Assembly (NCBI RefSeq): GCF_030063445.1
Contig: NZ_JASITD010000002.1
Coordinates: 78,334 to 142,333 of the forward strand
DNA from: Hymenobacter sp. H14-R3
GTDB lineage: Bacteria; Bacteroidota; Bacteroidia; Cytophagales; Hymenobacteraceae
Length of the DNA: 64,000 bases
Direction of reading: 5' to 3'
The notes under the pieces were generated by a model. The model was given only the letters and a program-made list of their open reading frames with translations. It did no database searches and was not told the origin of the DNA. The translations under genes and the position numbers were made by a program. This document shows positions 8,279 to 15,877 of this stretch, piece after piece (the stretch's first letter is position 1; each line of letters begins with the position of its first letter).

Positions 8279-8713
8279 ATGACTCTCGACGACGTAAAAA
8301 TCTGGGCTTCCCACCGCCCCACCCTGGCCGACGCGCTGGGCATTGAGCTCACCGACATTACGGAGGACTACCTCGAAGGCCGCATGCCCGTGGATGGCCG
8401 CACGCACCAGCCCATGGGCCTGCTGCACGGCGGGGCCTCGGTGGCGCTGGCCGAAACCCTGGGCAGCATCGGAGCAGCCACCCGCATCGACGTGACGCGC
8501 CAGGCCTGCGTGGGCCTGGAAATCAACGCCAACCACATCAAGGGCGTGCGCAGCGGCTGGGTGCGCGGCCGCGCCACCGCCCTGCACGTGGGCCGCACTA
8601 CGCAGGTGTGGGAAATCCGCATTACCCACGAAGAAACCGGCGCGCTGGTGTGCATCAGCCGCATCACGATGGCCGTGATTGACCTGCCGGCCGCCAAGGA
8701 AAAAGCCGCCTGA
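8279..8713 (+). CDS. Hotdog-fold thioesterase, probably DHNA-CoA thioesterase
   Basis: This 144-residue protein is a PaaI/YdiI-type hotdog thioesterase, with the family motif HGGASVALAETLGS (residues 50-63) and the central helix/strand pattern that follows. Its stop overlaps the start of menF (TGATG). A thioesterase acting on 1,4-dihydroxy-2-naphthoyl-CoA is needed after MenB in menaquinone synthesis, and members of this family do that step in other bacteria. The assignment rests on family plus operon position rather than on specific residues. Confidence 0.85.
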   Translation: MTLDDVKIWASHRPTLADALGIELTDITEDYLEGRMPVDGRTHQPMGLLHGGASVALAETLGSIGAATRIDVTRQACVGLEINANHIKGVRSGWVRGRATALHVGRTTQVWEIRITHEETGALVCISRITMAVIDLPAAKEKAA

Positions 8714-9948
8714 TGCAACCCGCTGAACCCCGGCTTCTGCCCTGGCCCGCCGCCGCCGCGGGCCTCGATGCCCCAGCTCGCCTGCGCCACCTGGCGGCCG
8801 GGGCCCTGCGCACGGGCCGGCCGCTGGCCATCTGGCGCGCGCCGGACGGCGCGCACGCGCGCATTCTTATAAGTCGCTCGTTAGAAGATACTTATACTGG
8901 ATTGCCGCCCGCCCTGGATGCGCAGGCCCCGGCCGGCTTCGCGTTCTTCCCGTTCCGCGACTCCGACCACAACCCGGCGCTGTTTTTGCCCGCCGATGTG
9001 CAGTACGACCTCGCCCGGCCCGACGTGGTGAGCTTGTCGCCGGCCGCGCGCGCGTTGGTGGGCAACATCACGGCGTGGCTGGCCCTGCCGCCGCCCGCCG
9101 CGCTAGCCTGGCACTACGGCCCACAGCCCGCCCCGCCCGCCACCACCGAGGCCGACTATACCGAGCTGGTGCGCACCGGCGTGGCGGCCATCGTAGCCAA
9201 GGAAGTGGTGAAAGTGGTGTCGTCGCGGGTGGCGCACCGGCTGCTGCCGGCCGGGTTCGACCCGCTGGTGGCCTTTGCCGGGCTGTGCGAGAAGTACGGC
9301 CGTGCCTTTGTGTCGCTGGTGAGCGTGCCGGGCGTGGGCACCTGGCTGGGGGCCTCGCCCGAGGTGCTGGCCGAGGTGACGGCCGATGGCCAGTTTCACA
9401 CCATGGCCCTGGCCGGCACCCAACCGCTGGTGCCGGGCGTGCCGCCGCAGGCGGCCATCTGGCGGCAGAAGGAGATTGAGGAGCAGGCGCTGGTGGCGCG
9501 CTACATCGTGAGCTGCTTCAAGCAGCTGCGCCTGCGCGACTACCACGAGGCGGGCCCGCGCACCGCCGTGGCCGGCCAGTTGCTGCACCTGCGCACCGAC
9601 TTTGAGGTCGATTTGAAAAACGTACCCTCCCCCGCTTCGCTCGGCACCGATATGCTGCGGCTGCTGCACCCCACCTCGGCCGTGGGCGGCATGCCCAAGG
9701 CGGCGGCGCTGGCTTTTTTGAGCCGCTATGAGGGCTACGACCGGGCCTACTACAGCGGCTTTCTGGGGCCGGTAAACGTGACGGCCCCCGGTGTTTCGGG
9801 CCTCTACGTGAACCTGCGCTGCTTGCAGCTGCGGCCCACCGAGGCCATCCTCTACGCCGGCACCGGCCTCACCGCCGACTCGGACCCCGCCCGCGAGTGG
9901 CAGGAAACTGAGATGAAGCTGCAAACCGTGGGCGCGGTTTTGACTTGA
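8713..9948 (+). CDS. menF: Isochorismate synthase
   Basis: The 411-residue chorismate-binding enzyme converts chorismate to isochorismate, the first committed step to menaquinone. The C-terminal two thirds carry the signature blocks of the family: VKVVSSRVAHR, GTWLGASPEVLAE, HTMALAGTQP, HLRTDFEVDL, LHPTSAVGGMPK and YSGFLGPVN. The start overlaps the stop of the thioesterase by one base, so the two are translationally coupled. menD follows 50 bases later. An isochorismate synthase of the EntC/DhbC type is chemically the same; the men context decides. Confidence 0.95.
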   Translation: MQPAEPRLLPWPAAAAGLDAPARLRHLAAGALRTGRPLAIWRAPDGAHARILISRSLEDTYTGLPPALDAQAPAGFAFFPFRDSDHNPALFLPADVQYDLARPDVVSLSPAARALVGNITAWLALPPPAALAWHYGPQPAPPATTEADYTELVRTGVAAIVAKEVVKVVSSRVAHRLLPAGFDPLVAFAGLCEKYGRAFVSLVSVPGVGTWLGASPEVLAEVTADGQFHTMALAGTQPLVPGVPPQAAIWRQKEIEEQALVARYIVSCFKQLRLRDYHEAGPRTAVAGQLLHLRTDFEVDLKNVPSPASLGTDMLRLLHPTSAVGGMPKAAALAFLSRYEGYDRAYYSGFLGPVNVTAPGVSGLYVNLRCLQLRPTEAILYAGTGLTADSDPAREWQETEMKLQTVGAVLT

Positions 9949-9998
9949 GTATGAATACCGAAAAGAACGTCTTGCTGCCTTTCCTCGCTACCTGTTAA

Positions 9999-11837
9999 AT
10001 GAACAACCAAGCCGTTTTCAACATCGCCGAAATCTGCGCCCGGCACGGGATTACCGACGTTATTTTATCGCCCGGCTCGCGCTCGGCGCCGCTCACGCTG
10101 GCCTTTGCGCGGCACCCGGCCTACCGGGGCAAGCTGCGCGTGGTGCCCGATGAGCGGGCGGCGGCGTTCATCGGCCTCGGCATTGCGCAGGCCACGCGCC
10201 GAACGGTGGTGCTGGTGTGCACCAGCGGCACGGCCGGCCTCAACTACGCGCCCGCCGTGGCGGAGGCGTTTTTTCAGCAGATTCCGCTGCTCATCCTCAC
10301 CGCCGACCGACCGCCCGAATGGATTGATCAACTCGACGGCCAGACCATCCGGCAGCGCAACCTCTACGGCGCGCACGCCAAAGGCGCGTTTGATTTCCCG
10401 GCTGACACCACGCACCCCGATGCCAAGTGGCACGCCGAACGGATAATTAACGAGGCAATTAATTTGACCCAGGCCGGGCCCGCCGGGCCGGTGCAGGTAA
10501 ATATTCCGCTGCGCGAGCCGTTTTATCCGAAGCCGGGGGAAGACATTGTGTATGAGCAGGATGTGAAAATTATTCGGGAAGACCATACAAATACCATCCT
10601 GCCACCAGCCGAAATCCTGGACTTGCGGCGGCAGTTACGCAACGCTGGTCGCGTACTGGTAGTGGCCGGCCAGCAGTCCGAAAGTGCTACCCTCACGGCG
10701 GCGCTCTACGAGTTTGCCGAGGCGCAGCAGGCGCAAGTAGTGGCCGATAGCATTGCGAATGTGGGCGACGTACCCGGCGTACGTCGGCAAGATATTTTTC
10801 TGGCAGGCCTATCGAAGGAGCAAAAGGAAGCGCTACGGCCCGACTTGCTCATTACCTTCGGGCAGTCGCTGATTTCGAAGGCGTTGAAACTGTTTTTGCG
10901 CGACGCGGCCCCCGCTCAACACTGGCACTTACAACCCGCTGGCGAAGTGGCCGACACGTTTCGGCGGCTCACGCGTATTATTCGGGTGCAGCCAGCGGTG
11001 TTTTTTCAGCAGTTGGCAGTGTCCGATAGTGAGGACTATAACCCGAACGTAGCGGTTACAGTCTTGAAAACCACTGATTCTAACGGGTTCGAGGGTTCGA
11101 ATCCCTCCTTCTCTGCGGATGCGCAGATGTCCCAAAAGGTTATCGATGGTTCGAATCCCATCCTCTCTGCTGCCCTACCCATTACTTGGCAGCACGCCGA
11201 CGCTGCCGCCACACAGTTTCTCAGCATATTTTTTGCTGCCGAGGGTCACCCCTTCAACGAGTTTGCGGCCATGCGTCACGCGTTGGCTAGCCTACCCGAA
11301 AGTACCGCCCTGCACCTCGCCAATAGCATGGCCGTACGTTACGCAAACATTATTGGCGTGGACGCTGATGTTGAAGTATTCGCCAACCGGGGCACCAGCG
11401 GCATCGACGGCTGCAACAGCACGGCGGTGGGCGCAGCGCTGGCGCAGCCCGAGCGGCCGGTAGTGCTGCTCACTGGCGACGTGGCGTTTTTCTACGACCG
11501 CAACGCTTTCTGGCACAATTACCCCACGCCCAACCTACGGGTAGTGTTATTTAATAACCACGGCGGCGGTATTTTCCGGCTCATTGATGGGCCGCGCCAG
11601 CAGCCGGAGCTGGACGAGTTTTTTGAAACCACGCAGGCGCTCACGGCCGAGAACCTGTGCCGCGATTTCAAGCTGCGCTACCTGCCGGTGTCGTCGTTTG
11701 CTGAACTCAATGCCGCGCTACCGGTTTTCTTTGCGGCCGAAGGCGGCGCGGCGGTTCTGGAAATCTTCACCGACAGCAAAACCAACGCCGCCTTTTTTGA
11801 AGAATACCGCGCCGCGGTGAAGCAAGCATTTTCCTAA
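9999..11837 (+). CDS. menD: SEPHCHC synthase MenD with an in-frame tRNA-like insert
   Basis: MenD is a thiamine-diphosphate enzyme that joins isochorismate and 2-oxoglutarate to SEPHCHC. The N-terminal half has SPGSRSAPLTLAF, CTSGTAGLNYAPAVAEA and LTADRPPEWIDQLDGQTI. The C-terminal half has NRGTSGIDGCNSTAVGAAL, TGDVAFFYDRNA and NNHGGGIFR for the cofactor. The protein is 612 residues, longer than the roughly 550-580 usual for the family. The excess lies around residues 340-390, between the central and C-terminal domains. There the DNA is less GC-rich and matches tRNA-Ser sequence (11052-11170). The frame stays open through it, so the gene is probably functional with a linker expansion, but activity is not proven. 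Confidence 0.93.
   Translation: MNNQAVFNIAEICARHGITDVILSPGSRSAPLTLAFARHPAYRGKLRVVPDERAAAFIGLGIAQATRRTVVLVCTSGTAGLNYAPAVAEAFFQQIPLLILTADRPPEWIDQLDGQTIRQRNLYGAHAKGAFDFPADTTHPDAKWHAERIINEAINLTQAGPAGPVQVNIPLREPFYPKPGEDIVYEQDVKIIREDHTNTILPPAEILDLRRQLRNAGRVLVVAGQQSESATLTAALYEFAEAQQAQVVADSIANVGDVPGVRRQDIFLAGLSKEQKEALRPDLLITFGQSLISKALKLFLRDAAPAQHWHLQPAGEVADTFRRLTRIIRVQPAVFFQQLAVSDSEDYNPNVAVTVLKTTDSNGFEGSNPSFSADAQMSQKVIDGSNPILSAALPITWQHADAAATQFLSIFFAAEGHPFNEFAAMRHALASLPESTALHLANSMAVRYANIIGVDADVEVFANRGTSGIDGCNSTAVGAALAQPERPVVLLTGDVAFFYDRNAFWHNYPTPNLRVVLFNNHGGGIFRLIDGPRQQPELDEFFETTQALTAENLCRDFKLRYLPVSSFAELNAALPVFFAAEGGAAVLEIFTDSKTNAAFFEEYRAAVKQAFS
11052..11116 (+). other. tRNA-Ser(UGA)-like 3' remnant inside menD
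   Basis: The segment contains an anticodon-loop sequence (CTTGAAA, anticodon TGA, 11062-11068), a serine-length variable region, and a perfect T-arm GAGGG-TTCGAAT-CCCTC (11091-11107). A 3' acceptor-like CTTCTCTGC follows. The 5' anticodon stem no longer pairs fully and no matching 5' acceptor or D-arm is convincing upstream, so it is not a working tRNA. It is read in frame as part of MenD. Confidence 0.75.
11091..11170 (+). repeat. Tandem pair of tRNA T-arm/acceptor ends, 54-base period
   Basis: Bases 11091-11116 and 11145-11170 are 22/26 identical (both contain GGTTCGAATCCC and end CTCTGC) and are exactly 54 bases apart, so the encoded peptide repeats (E/D)GSNP-x-x-SA at an 18-residue period. 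The second copy also looks like the 3' end of a tRNA, perhaps another serine isoacceptor. Confidence 0.8.
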
Positions 11838-11842
11838 TTTTT

Positions 11843-11930
11843 CTCAGCGTACCTCAGCGGGTTACCACTGCGCACCTCAGCGGTAACTTCCCGAGGGATG
11901 TTCTAGAAATTACCGCTGAGGTACGCTGAG
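11843..11930. repeat. Palindrome with 18-base perfect arms between menD and menB
   Basis: CTCAGCGTACCTCAGCGG (11843-11860) is repeated in inverse at 11913-11930, and a third CCTCAGCGG copy lies in the loop. The right arm is followed by TTTTT, so on the plus strand it could act as a terminator or attenuator 17 bases before the menB start. Confidence 0.8.
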
Positions 11931-11947
11931 TTTTTACTTTCAAACCT

Positions 11948-12772
11948 ATGTCCGAACCCATCGAGTGGACTCCGATTAAGGAGTTTCAGGAAATCATTTT
12001 CTCCCAGCACGGGGGCATTGCCAAAATCAGCATCAACCGGCCGCAGGTGCACAACGCCTTCACGCCGCTCACGGTGGATGAGATGATTGAGGCCATGACC
12101 ATTTGCCGCAATCGCACCGATATCGGCGTCATCGTTTTTACCGGCGAGGGCGGCAAGGCCTTCTGCTCGGGCGGCGACCAGAGCGTGCGCGGCCACGGCG
12201 GCTACGTGGGCGGCGACGCAGTGCCCCGCCTCAACGTGCTCGATTTGCAGAAGATGATTCGCAGCATTCCGAAGCCCGTAATTGCCATGGTGGCGGGCTG
12301 GGCCATCGGCGGCGGCCACGTGCTGCACGTGGTGTGCGACCTCACCATTGCGGCCGACAACGCCCGCTTCGGCCAGACGGGCCCCAACGTGGGCTCGTTC
12401 GACGGCGGCTTTGGCGCGAGCTACCTCGCCCGCGTGGTGGGCCAGAAAAAAGCCCGCGAAATCTGGTTTCTCTGCGACCAGTACGACGCCCAGGAAGCCC
12501 TCGATATGGGCCTGGTAAACAAGGTAGTACCCCTAGCCCAGCTGGAGGAAACCACCGTGGCCTGGTGCAATAAGATACTGCAGAAGAGCCCGTTGTCGTT
12601 GCGCATGCTGAAATCCAGCTTCAACGCCGAGCTCGATGGCCAGGCTGGTATTCAGGAGCTGGCCGGCAACGCCACGCTGCTCTACTACCTGAGCGAGGAA
12701 GCTAAGGAAGGCAAAAACGCCTTCCTCGAAAAGCGCCAGCCCGACTTCTCAAAGTTTCCGAAATTCCCGTAG
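11948..12772 (+). CDS. menB: 1,4-dihydroxy-2-naphthoyl-CoA synthase
   Basis: MenB is a crotonase-fold enzyme that cyclises o-succinylbenzoyl-CoA to DHNA-CoA. The 274-residue protein shows the oxyanion-hole segment [15 protein letters not shown] (about 75-90), the [22 protein letters not shown] block, the [26 protein letters not shown] block and the [12 protein letters not shown]-terminal part characteristic of MenB. It follows menD after 110 bases that hold a palindrome, and ends just before a strong terminator, so it closes the first men block. Confidence 0.96.
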   Translation: MSEPIEWTPIKEFQEIIFSQHGGIAKISINRPQVHNAFTPLTVDEMIEAMTICRNRTDIGVIVFTGEGGKAFCSGGDQSVRGHGGYVGGDAVPRLNVLDLQKMIRSIPKPVIAMVAGWAIGGGHVLHVVCDLTIAADNARFGQTGPNVGSFDGGFGASYLARVVGQKKAREIWFLCDQYDAQEALDMGLVNKVVPLAQLEETTVAWCNKILQKSPLSLRMLKSSFNAELDGQAGIQELAGNATLLYYLSEEAKEGKNAFLEKRQPDFSKFPKFP

Positions 12773-12793
12773 CCGCCGGCGTGCAGGTTTCGA

Positions 12794-12843
12794 TAGCCAG
12801 ACGTACAGGATTTCTGCCAAGGCAGGAATTCTGTACGTTTTTT
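12794..12843 (+). terminator. Rho-independent terminator of the men block
   Basis: The stem ACGTACAGgATTtCTGCC pairs with GGCAGGAATTCTGTACGT across a 2-base loop and is followed by TTTTTTATT. It lies 22 bases after the menB stop. Confidence 0.85.
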
Positions 12844-12994
12844 ATTGCCCGCTTACCAGGCTGGCAGCTAGTTGATTAACCATAAAATCAGTTGGGCTGG
12901 CAAGAAGACTGAAGCCGCCGGGTCCCGCCGCCGGCGCATAACCCCTTGCTAACCCATACGTTAGAACGAGTTCTTTACTTAGCCCCTTCCAGCC

Positions 12995-13465
12995 ATGCAG
13001 CGGCAAATGCAACCCAGCCACTACCCCAAGTTTTTCGTGATGCTCGCGGCGTCCTTCGTGCTCATGTACGTGGTGATGTACCTCAACACCTACGAGTGGG
13101 ACCACGTGTATTTCAGCCTCATGCGCTTTTACATGACGTGCCTGATGATTGTGCCGATGGGCTTTCTTATGCTGGGTTTTATGGGCTCGATGTACCCCAA
13201 GCGCAGCCTCAACCTGCTTATTGGCGGCGCGGGCATGCTATTTTTTGTAGTCGTGTATTTTCTGATGCGCACCCAGTCGTTGGTGGGTGATGTGCTGTGG
13301 ATGGAGGCCATGATTCCGCACCACTCCATCGCCATTCTTACCAGCGAGCGGGCCAACATTAAGGACCCCGAAGTGCGTAAGCTCGCCGATGGCATTATTG
13401 AAGCCCAGAGGCGCGAGATTGGCGAGATGAAGGCGATGATAAAAAGGCTCAAAGCCTCGCAGTAG
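12995..13465 (+). CDS. DUF305 family membrane protein
   Basis: The 156-residue protein has three hydrophobic segments (about 12-30, 43-64 and 72-90) followed by a soluble part that begins with EAMIPHHSIAILTSERA. The MIPHH motif is typical of DUF305, a small ferritin-like helical family often linked to metal or copper handling. Function here is unknown. The upstream ATG is used; MQPSHYPK (13007) is an alternative start. A terminator follows 4 bases after the stop region. Confidence 0.85.
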   Translation: MQRQMQPSHYPKFFVMLAASFVLMYVVMYLNTYEWDHVYFSLMRFYMTCLMIVPMGFLMLGFMGSMYPKRSLNLLIGGAGMLFFVVVYFLMRTQSLVGDVLWMEAMIPHHSIAILTSERANIKDPEVRKLADGIIEAQRREIGEMKAMIKRLKASQ

Positions 13466-13468
13466 ACC

Positions 13469-13500
13469 CAAAAAAAGCCCTGAACAGGGCTTTTTTTATA
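13469..13500 (+). terminator. Rho-independent terminator after the DUF305 gene
   Basis: AAAAAAAGCCCTG pairs with CAGGGCTTTTTTT around a short AA centre; both flanks are homopolymers, so it works in both directions. Confidence 0.85.
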
Positions 13501-13526
13501 CACAGATATCGGTAGCAATCAGTCTA

Positions 13527-13718
13527 TTAGAAGCTAAAGCCCAGCGCGTGCAGACTGGCGCACAAGCCCGAGAAAAACCGGAGTCGCTCTTGCTTACGGC
13601 CTTTTTTCAGGGCTTTGGCGCGGGCCTTAAGGGCGGCGAGCTTGGGGCATGGCGCGGTGGTGGCAATAGTGCCGGTGGCCGGCACCGATTCGGGCGAGGA
13701 ATGCGGGTAGGTTGGCAT
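13527..13718 (-). CDS. Small basic hypothetical protein
   Basis: A 63-residue open frame with a Ser/Thr/Pro-rich N-terminus and a Lys/Arg-rich helix (LKARAKALKKGRKQERLRFF). It is placed between a terminator and a gene-free stretch, where chance frames are common in GC-rich DNA. No family is recognised and no clear promoter or ribosome site is visible, so it may not be real. Confidence 0.35.
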   Translation of the reverse strand: MPTYPHSSPESVPATGTIATTAPCPKLAALKARAKALKKGRKQERLRFFSGLCASLHALGFSF

Positions 13719-13965
13719 GGTGGGTGGGAGCTAATGTACCGTAATATACTGATTTTTTTCGACAAAACCAAGCCAACTCCCCCAGCATAACCCACTTATT
13801 ACACCCTGCCGAGGAGTATAGGAGCCCCTGGCTGCTGACCAGCGCAGGCTTTTCTGCGTAGGTTTCCGGGCGCGTTATCGGCGCTTAGCCCTCCTCCATT
13901 GCCGCTTTGCCTACCAGGGCAACCCCAGTAAAAGGGTCCAAAGCCATTCTCTAATTTACAAACGC
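13719..13965. other. Intergenic stretch, no gene seen
   Basis: About 250 bases of mixed composition ahead of the DUF1266 gene; I see no open frame with coding character, repeat or strong promoter match. Confidence 0.5.
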
Positions 13966-14712
13966 ATGTGGCTGCAAGAAAAATTTAATTCCGCGCTCGA
14001 CGCTGCGGTCGATTCGCTGCTGGGCCTGCTGGCGAATAAGGACGCGCGCACGCTGACCCGCACGAGTAGCAACATCCGCAAGTACGGGGCGCGCAGCGTG
14101 CATTGCTACGACCTAGCCCAGCCCCGGCGGCCGCTCAGCGCTACCGAGGTACGGGCGCTGGCCACGGGCGGCGTGCTGGCTTTTTACAACGACGACCCCA
14201 TCCGGGTGCTGCCGCCGCTTACCCCCGAGGGCCTGGCCGGCGGCAAAGAAAGCCTGGCGCAGTGGTGGGGCATCACCAACACCGCGCAGGCCATCGAGCG
14301 CCTGGAGCGGCTCCAGCACACCGGCCACCGCCAGGAGCTGCGCCCCCAGCTCAAAAGCCAGCCCAAACGCTGGCAGGCCATATTTGCGGCCAACCCGTTT
14401 CTCGAAAAGCGCTTCGTCACCAGCATTGCCGCCTGGGACTATGCCCGCATGGTAACCGTGGCGCGCTGGTGCCACGACTACGGCTACCTGAGCTGGGAGC
14501 AGGCCTGGCCCTACATCGACGCGGCCACGCGGCTGGCCCTGCTCGAATTCGACTCCTGGGACGGCTTTGCCACGAGCTTCGTGGCCGGCCGCCTCATGTG
14601 GAACCCCGACCTGGAAAACCACGCCGACATAGCCCGGCTCACCACTTTTCTGGTCGAGTCGCCCGCCAGCCCGTGGCGCAGCATTCCGTGGCAGCCCTAC
14701 CCGGTAAACTAA
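13966..14712 (+). CDS. DUF1266 domain protein
   Basis: The 248-residue protein matches the DUF1266 pattern: a C-terminal domain with the WDYARMVTVARWCHDYGYLS and WEQAWPYI segments, then WDGFATSFVAGRLMWN. E. coli members (YbeR, YbeU type) have no established function. The gene ends 21 bases before the NADAR gene on the same strand, so the two probably form one transcript. It carries no signal peptide or membrane segment and is expected to be cytosolic. Confidence 0.85.
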   Translation: MWLQEKFNSALDAAVDSLLGLLANKDARTLTRTSSNIRKYGARSVHCYDLAQPRRPLSATEVRALATGGVLAFYNDDPIRVLPPLTPEGLAGGKESLAQWWGITNTAQAIERLERLQHTGHRQELRPQLKSQPKRWQAIFAANPFLEKRFVTSIAAWDYARMVTVARWCHDYGYLSWEQAWPYIDAATRLALLEFDSWDGFATSFVAGRLMWNPDLENHADIARLTTFLVESPASPWRSIPWQPYPVN

Positions 14713-14733
14713 CTACCTTTTAAACAAATAGTT

Positions 14734-15309
14734 ATGTTATTGACTTACGACTTACCCTGGCTTATTGCCAATTTTGAAAAGGGAAAGAGAACGAAGTTTC
14801 TCTTTTTCTGGGGGCACCAGCGCAGCAAGAGCGGCGACCTCACGGCGGCCTGCTTCAGCCAGTGGTGGCCGGCCCCGTTTGTGGTGGACGGCGTGCGCTA
14901 TGCTACCACTGAGCATTGGATGATGGCCCAGAAGGCACTAGTATTCAGCGACATGGAAGTATTTAACCAGATTATGGTGGCCAAGTCGCCGGCCGAAGCT
15001 AAGGCGCTGGGCCGGCAGGTGCGGCAGTTTGACGAGGCCACCTGGACCAGCCAACGCATGGCGCTAGTGGTACGCGGCAACCTGGCCAAGTTTCAGCAAC
15101 ACCCTGATTTACAAGAATTTATCCTCCATACCAAGGAGCGCGTGCTGGTGGAGGCCAGCCCGGTAGACCGCATCTGGGGTATTGGCCTGGCCGCCGACAG
15201 CGAGCGGGCCGAAAACCCGAAGCAGTGGCAGGGCCTCAACCTGCTCGGCTTTGCCCTGATGGAAGTGCGCGACCAGCTGCGAGCGCCGGCCAGCGGAATC
15301 GCTTACTGA
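14734..15309 (+). CDS. NADAR family protein (YbiA-like N-glycosidase fold)
   Basis: The protein has the NADAR domain from about residue 25 to 185: FFWGHQ, FSQWWPAPFVVDGVRYATTEHWMMAQKA, RGNLAKFQQHPDLQEFIL, ERVLVEASPVDRIWGIGL and NLLGFALMEVRDQL. The family includes enzymes that hydrolyse riboflavin intermediates and, in other members, remove ADP-ribose from guanine bases as antitoxins to DarT-like toxins. Which activity applies here is not decided by the sequence. The first 24 residues, MLLTYDLPWLIANFEKGKRT, are extra to the domain. No ADP-ribosyltransferase is visible nearby; the neighbour is DUF1266. Confidence 0.9.
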   Translation: MLLTYDLPWLIANFEKGKRTKFLFFWGHQRSKSGDLTAACFSQWWPAPFVVDGVRYATTEHWMMAQKALVFSDMEVFNQIMVAKSPAEAKALGRQVRQFDEATWTSQRMALVVRGNLAKFQQHPDLQEFILHTKERVLVEASPVDRIWGIGLAADSERAENPKQWQGLNLLGFALMEVRDQLRAPASGIAY

Positions 15310-15403
15310 GGCCAGGTAGGAAAAGCCCGGGCGGCGGCCGGCCACACCAGTTTTTTACCAAAGCCCGCAATCATTCAGAATTCCTCAGCACCACTTGCCT
15401 GCC

Positions 15404-15853
15404 ATGACGGACGCAGAATATAACCTGGCCATCCAGCGCTTTCGGCGGAGCCACTGGCTGCACTTTGGGGTGCAGGGGCTGTTGATGAGTGGCGCGGCGC
15501 TAGCGGGGAAAGGGAAGCTAACTACGGCCGTGGCTGGCAACTCGTGGCTCATTACCTGGCCAATCTGGGTAGCCCTTACGCTGGCGCTGCTGCTACTCGG
15601 CATGGTTCTGTATACTGTTTGCCGGCGCATCAGGCCTAATCTGCGGCGGCCGTACGCTGAAAACATGCGTATTTACCAAAGCCGGCTGGTCGTGCGCAAT
15701 AGCCTGGTGGGCTTATCGAGCTTACCTCTGCTCGCTGCCAACTTATTCACGCACCAGGGCGTAATTCTGGTGGCCTATGTTGGCCTGCTACTACTTTTGG
15801 GCTGGCGGCTGGTGCCTTCGGCGCGCACCTACCAGCGCTGGCTACTCAGCTAG
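15404..15853 (+). CDS. Small membrane protein of unknown function
   Basis: A 149-residue protein beginning MTDAEYNLAIQRFRRSHW with four hydrophobic stretches (about 23-43, 48-69, 100-115 and 118-136). An in-frame TTG lies nine bases upstream, but the ATG is preferred. It is not recognised. It lies 24 bases before menE and may be cotranscribed with it. Confidence 0.7.
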   Translation: MTDAEYNLAIQRFRRSHWLHFGVQGLLMSGAALAGKGKLTTAVAGNSWLITWPIWVALTLALLLLGMVLYTVCRRIRPNLRRPYAENMRIYQSRLVVRNSLVGLSSLPLLAANLFTHQGVILVAYVGLLLLLGWRLVPSARTYQRWLLS

Positions 15854-15877
15854 CGGGCGCTTTTTCTTATTCATAGT

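Noticed and set aside
8072..8629. N-terminal extension of the histidine phosphatase.
   Set aside because: It crosses a palindromic repeat and the opposite-strand thioesterase gene and has no phosphatase-like sequence.
11021..11116. A functional tRNA-Ser gene within menD.
   Set aside because: The 5' acceptor and D-arm are not convincing, the anticodon stem is unpaired in part, and the MenD frame runs through it, so only a remnant is supported.
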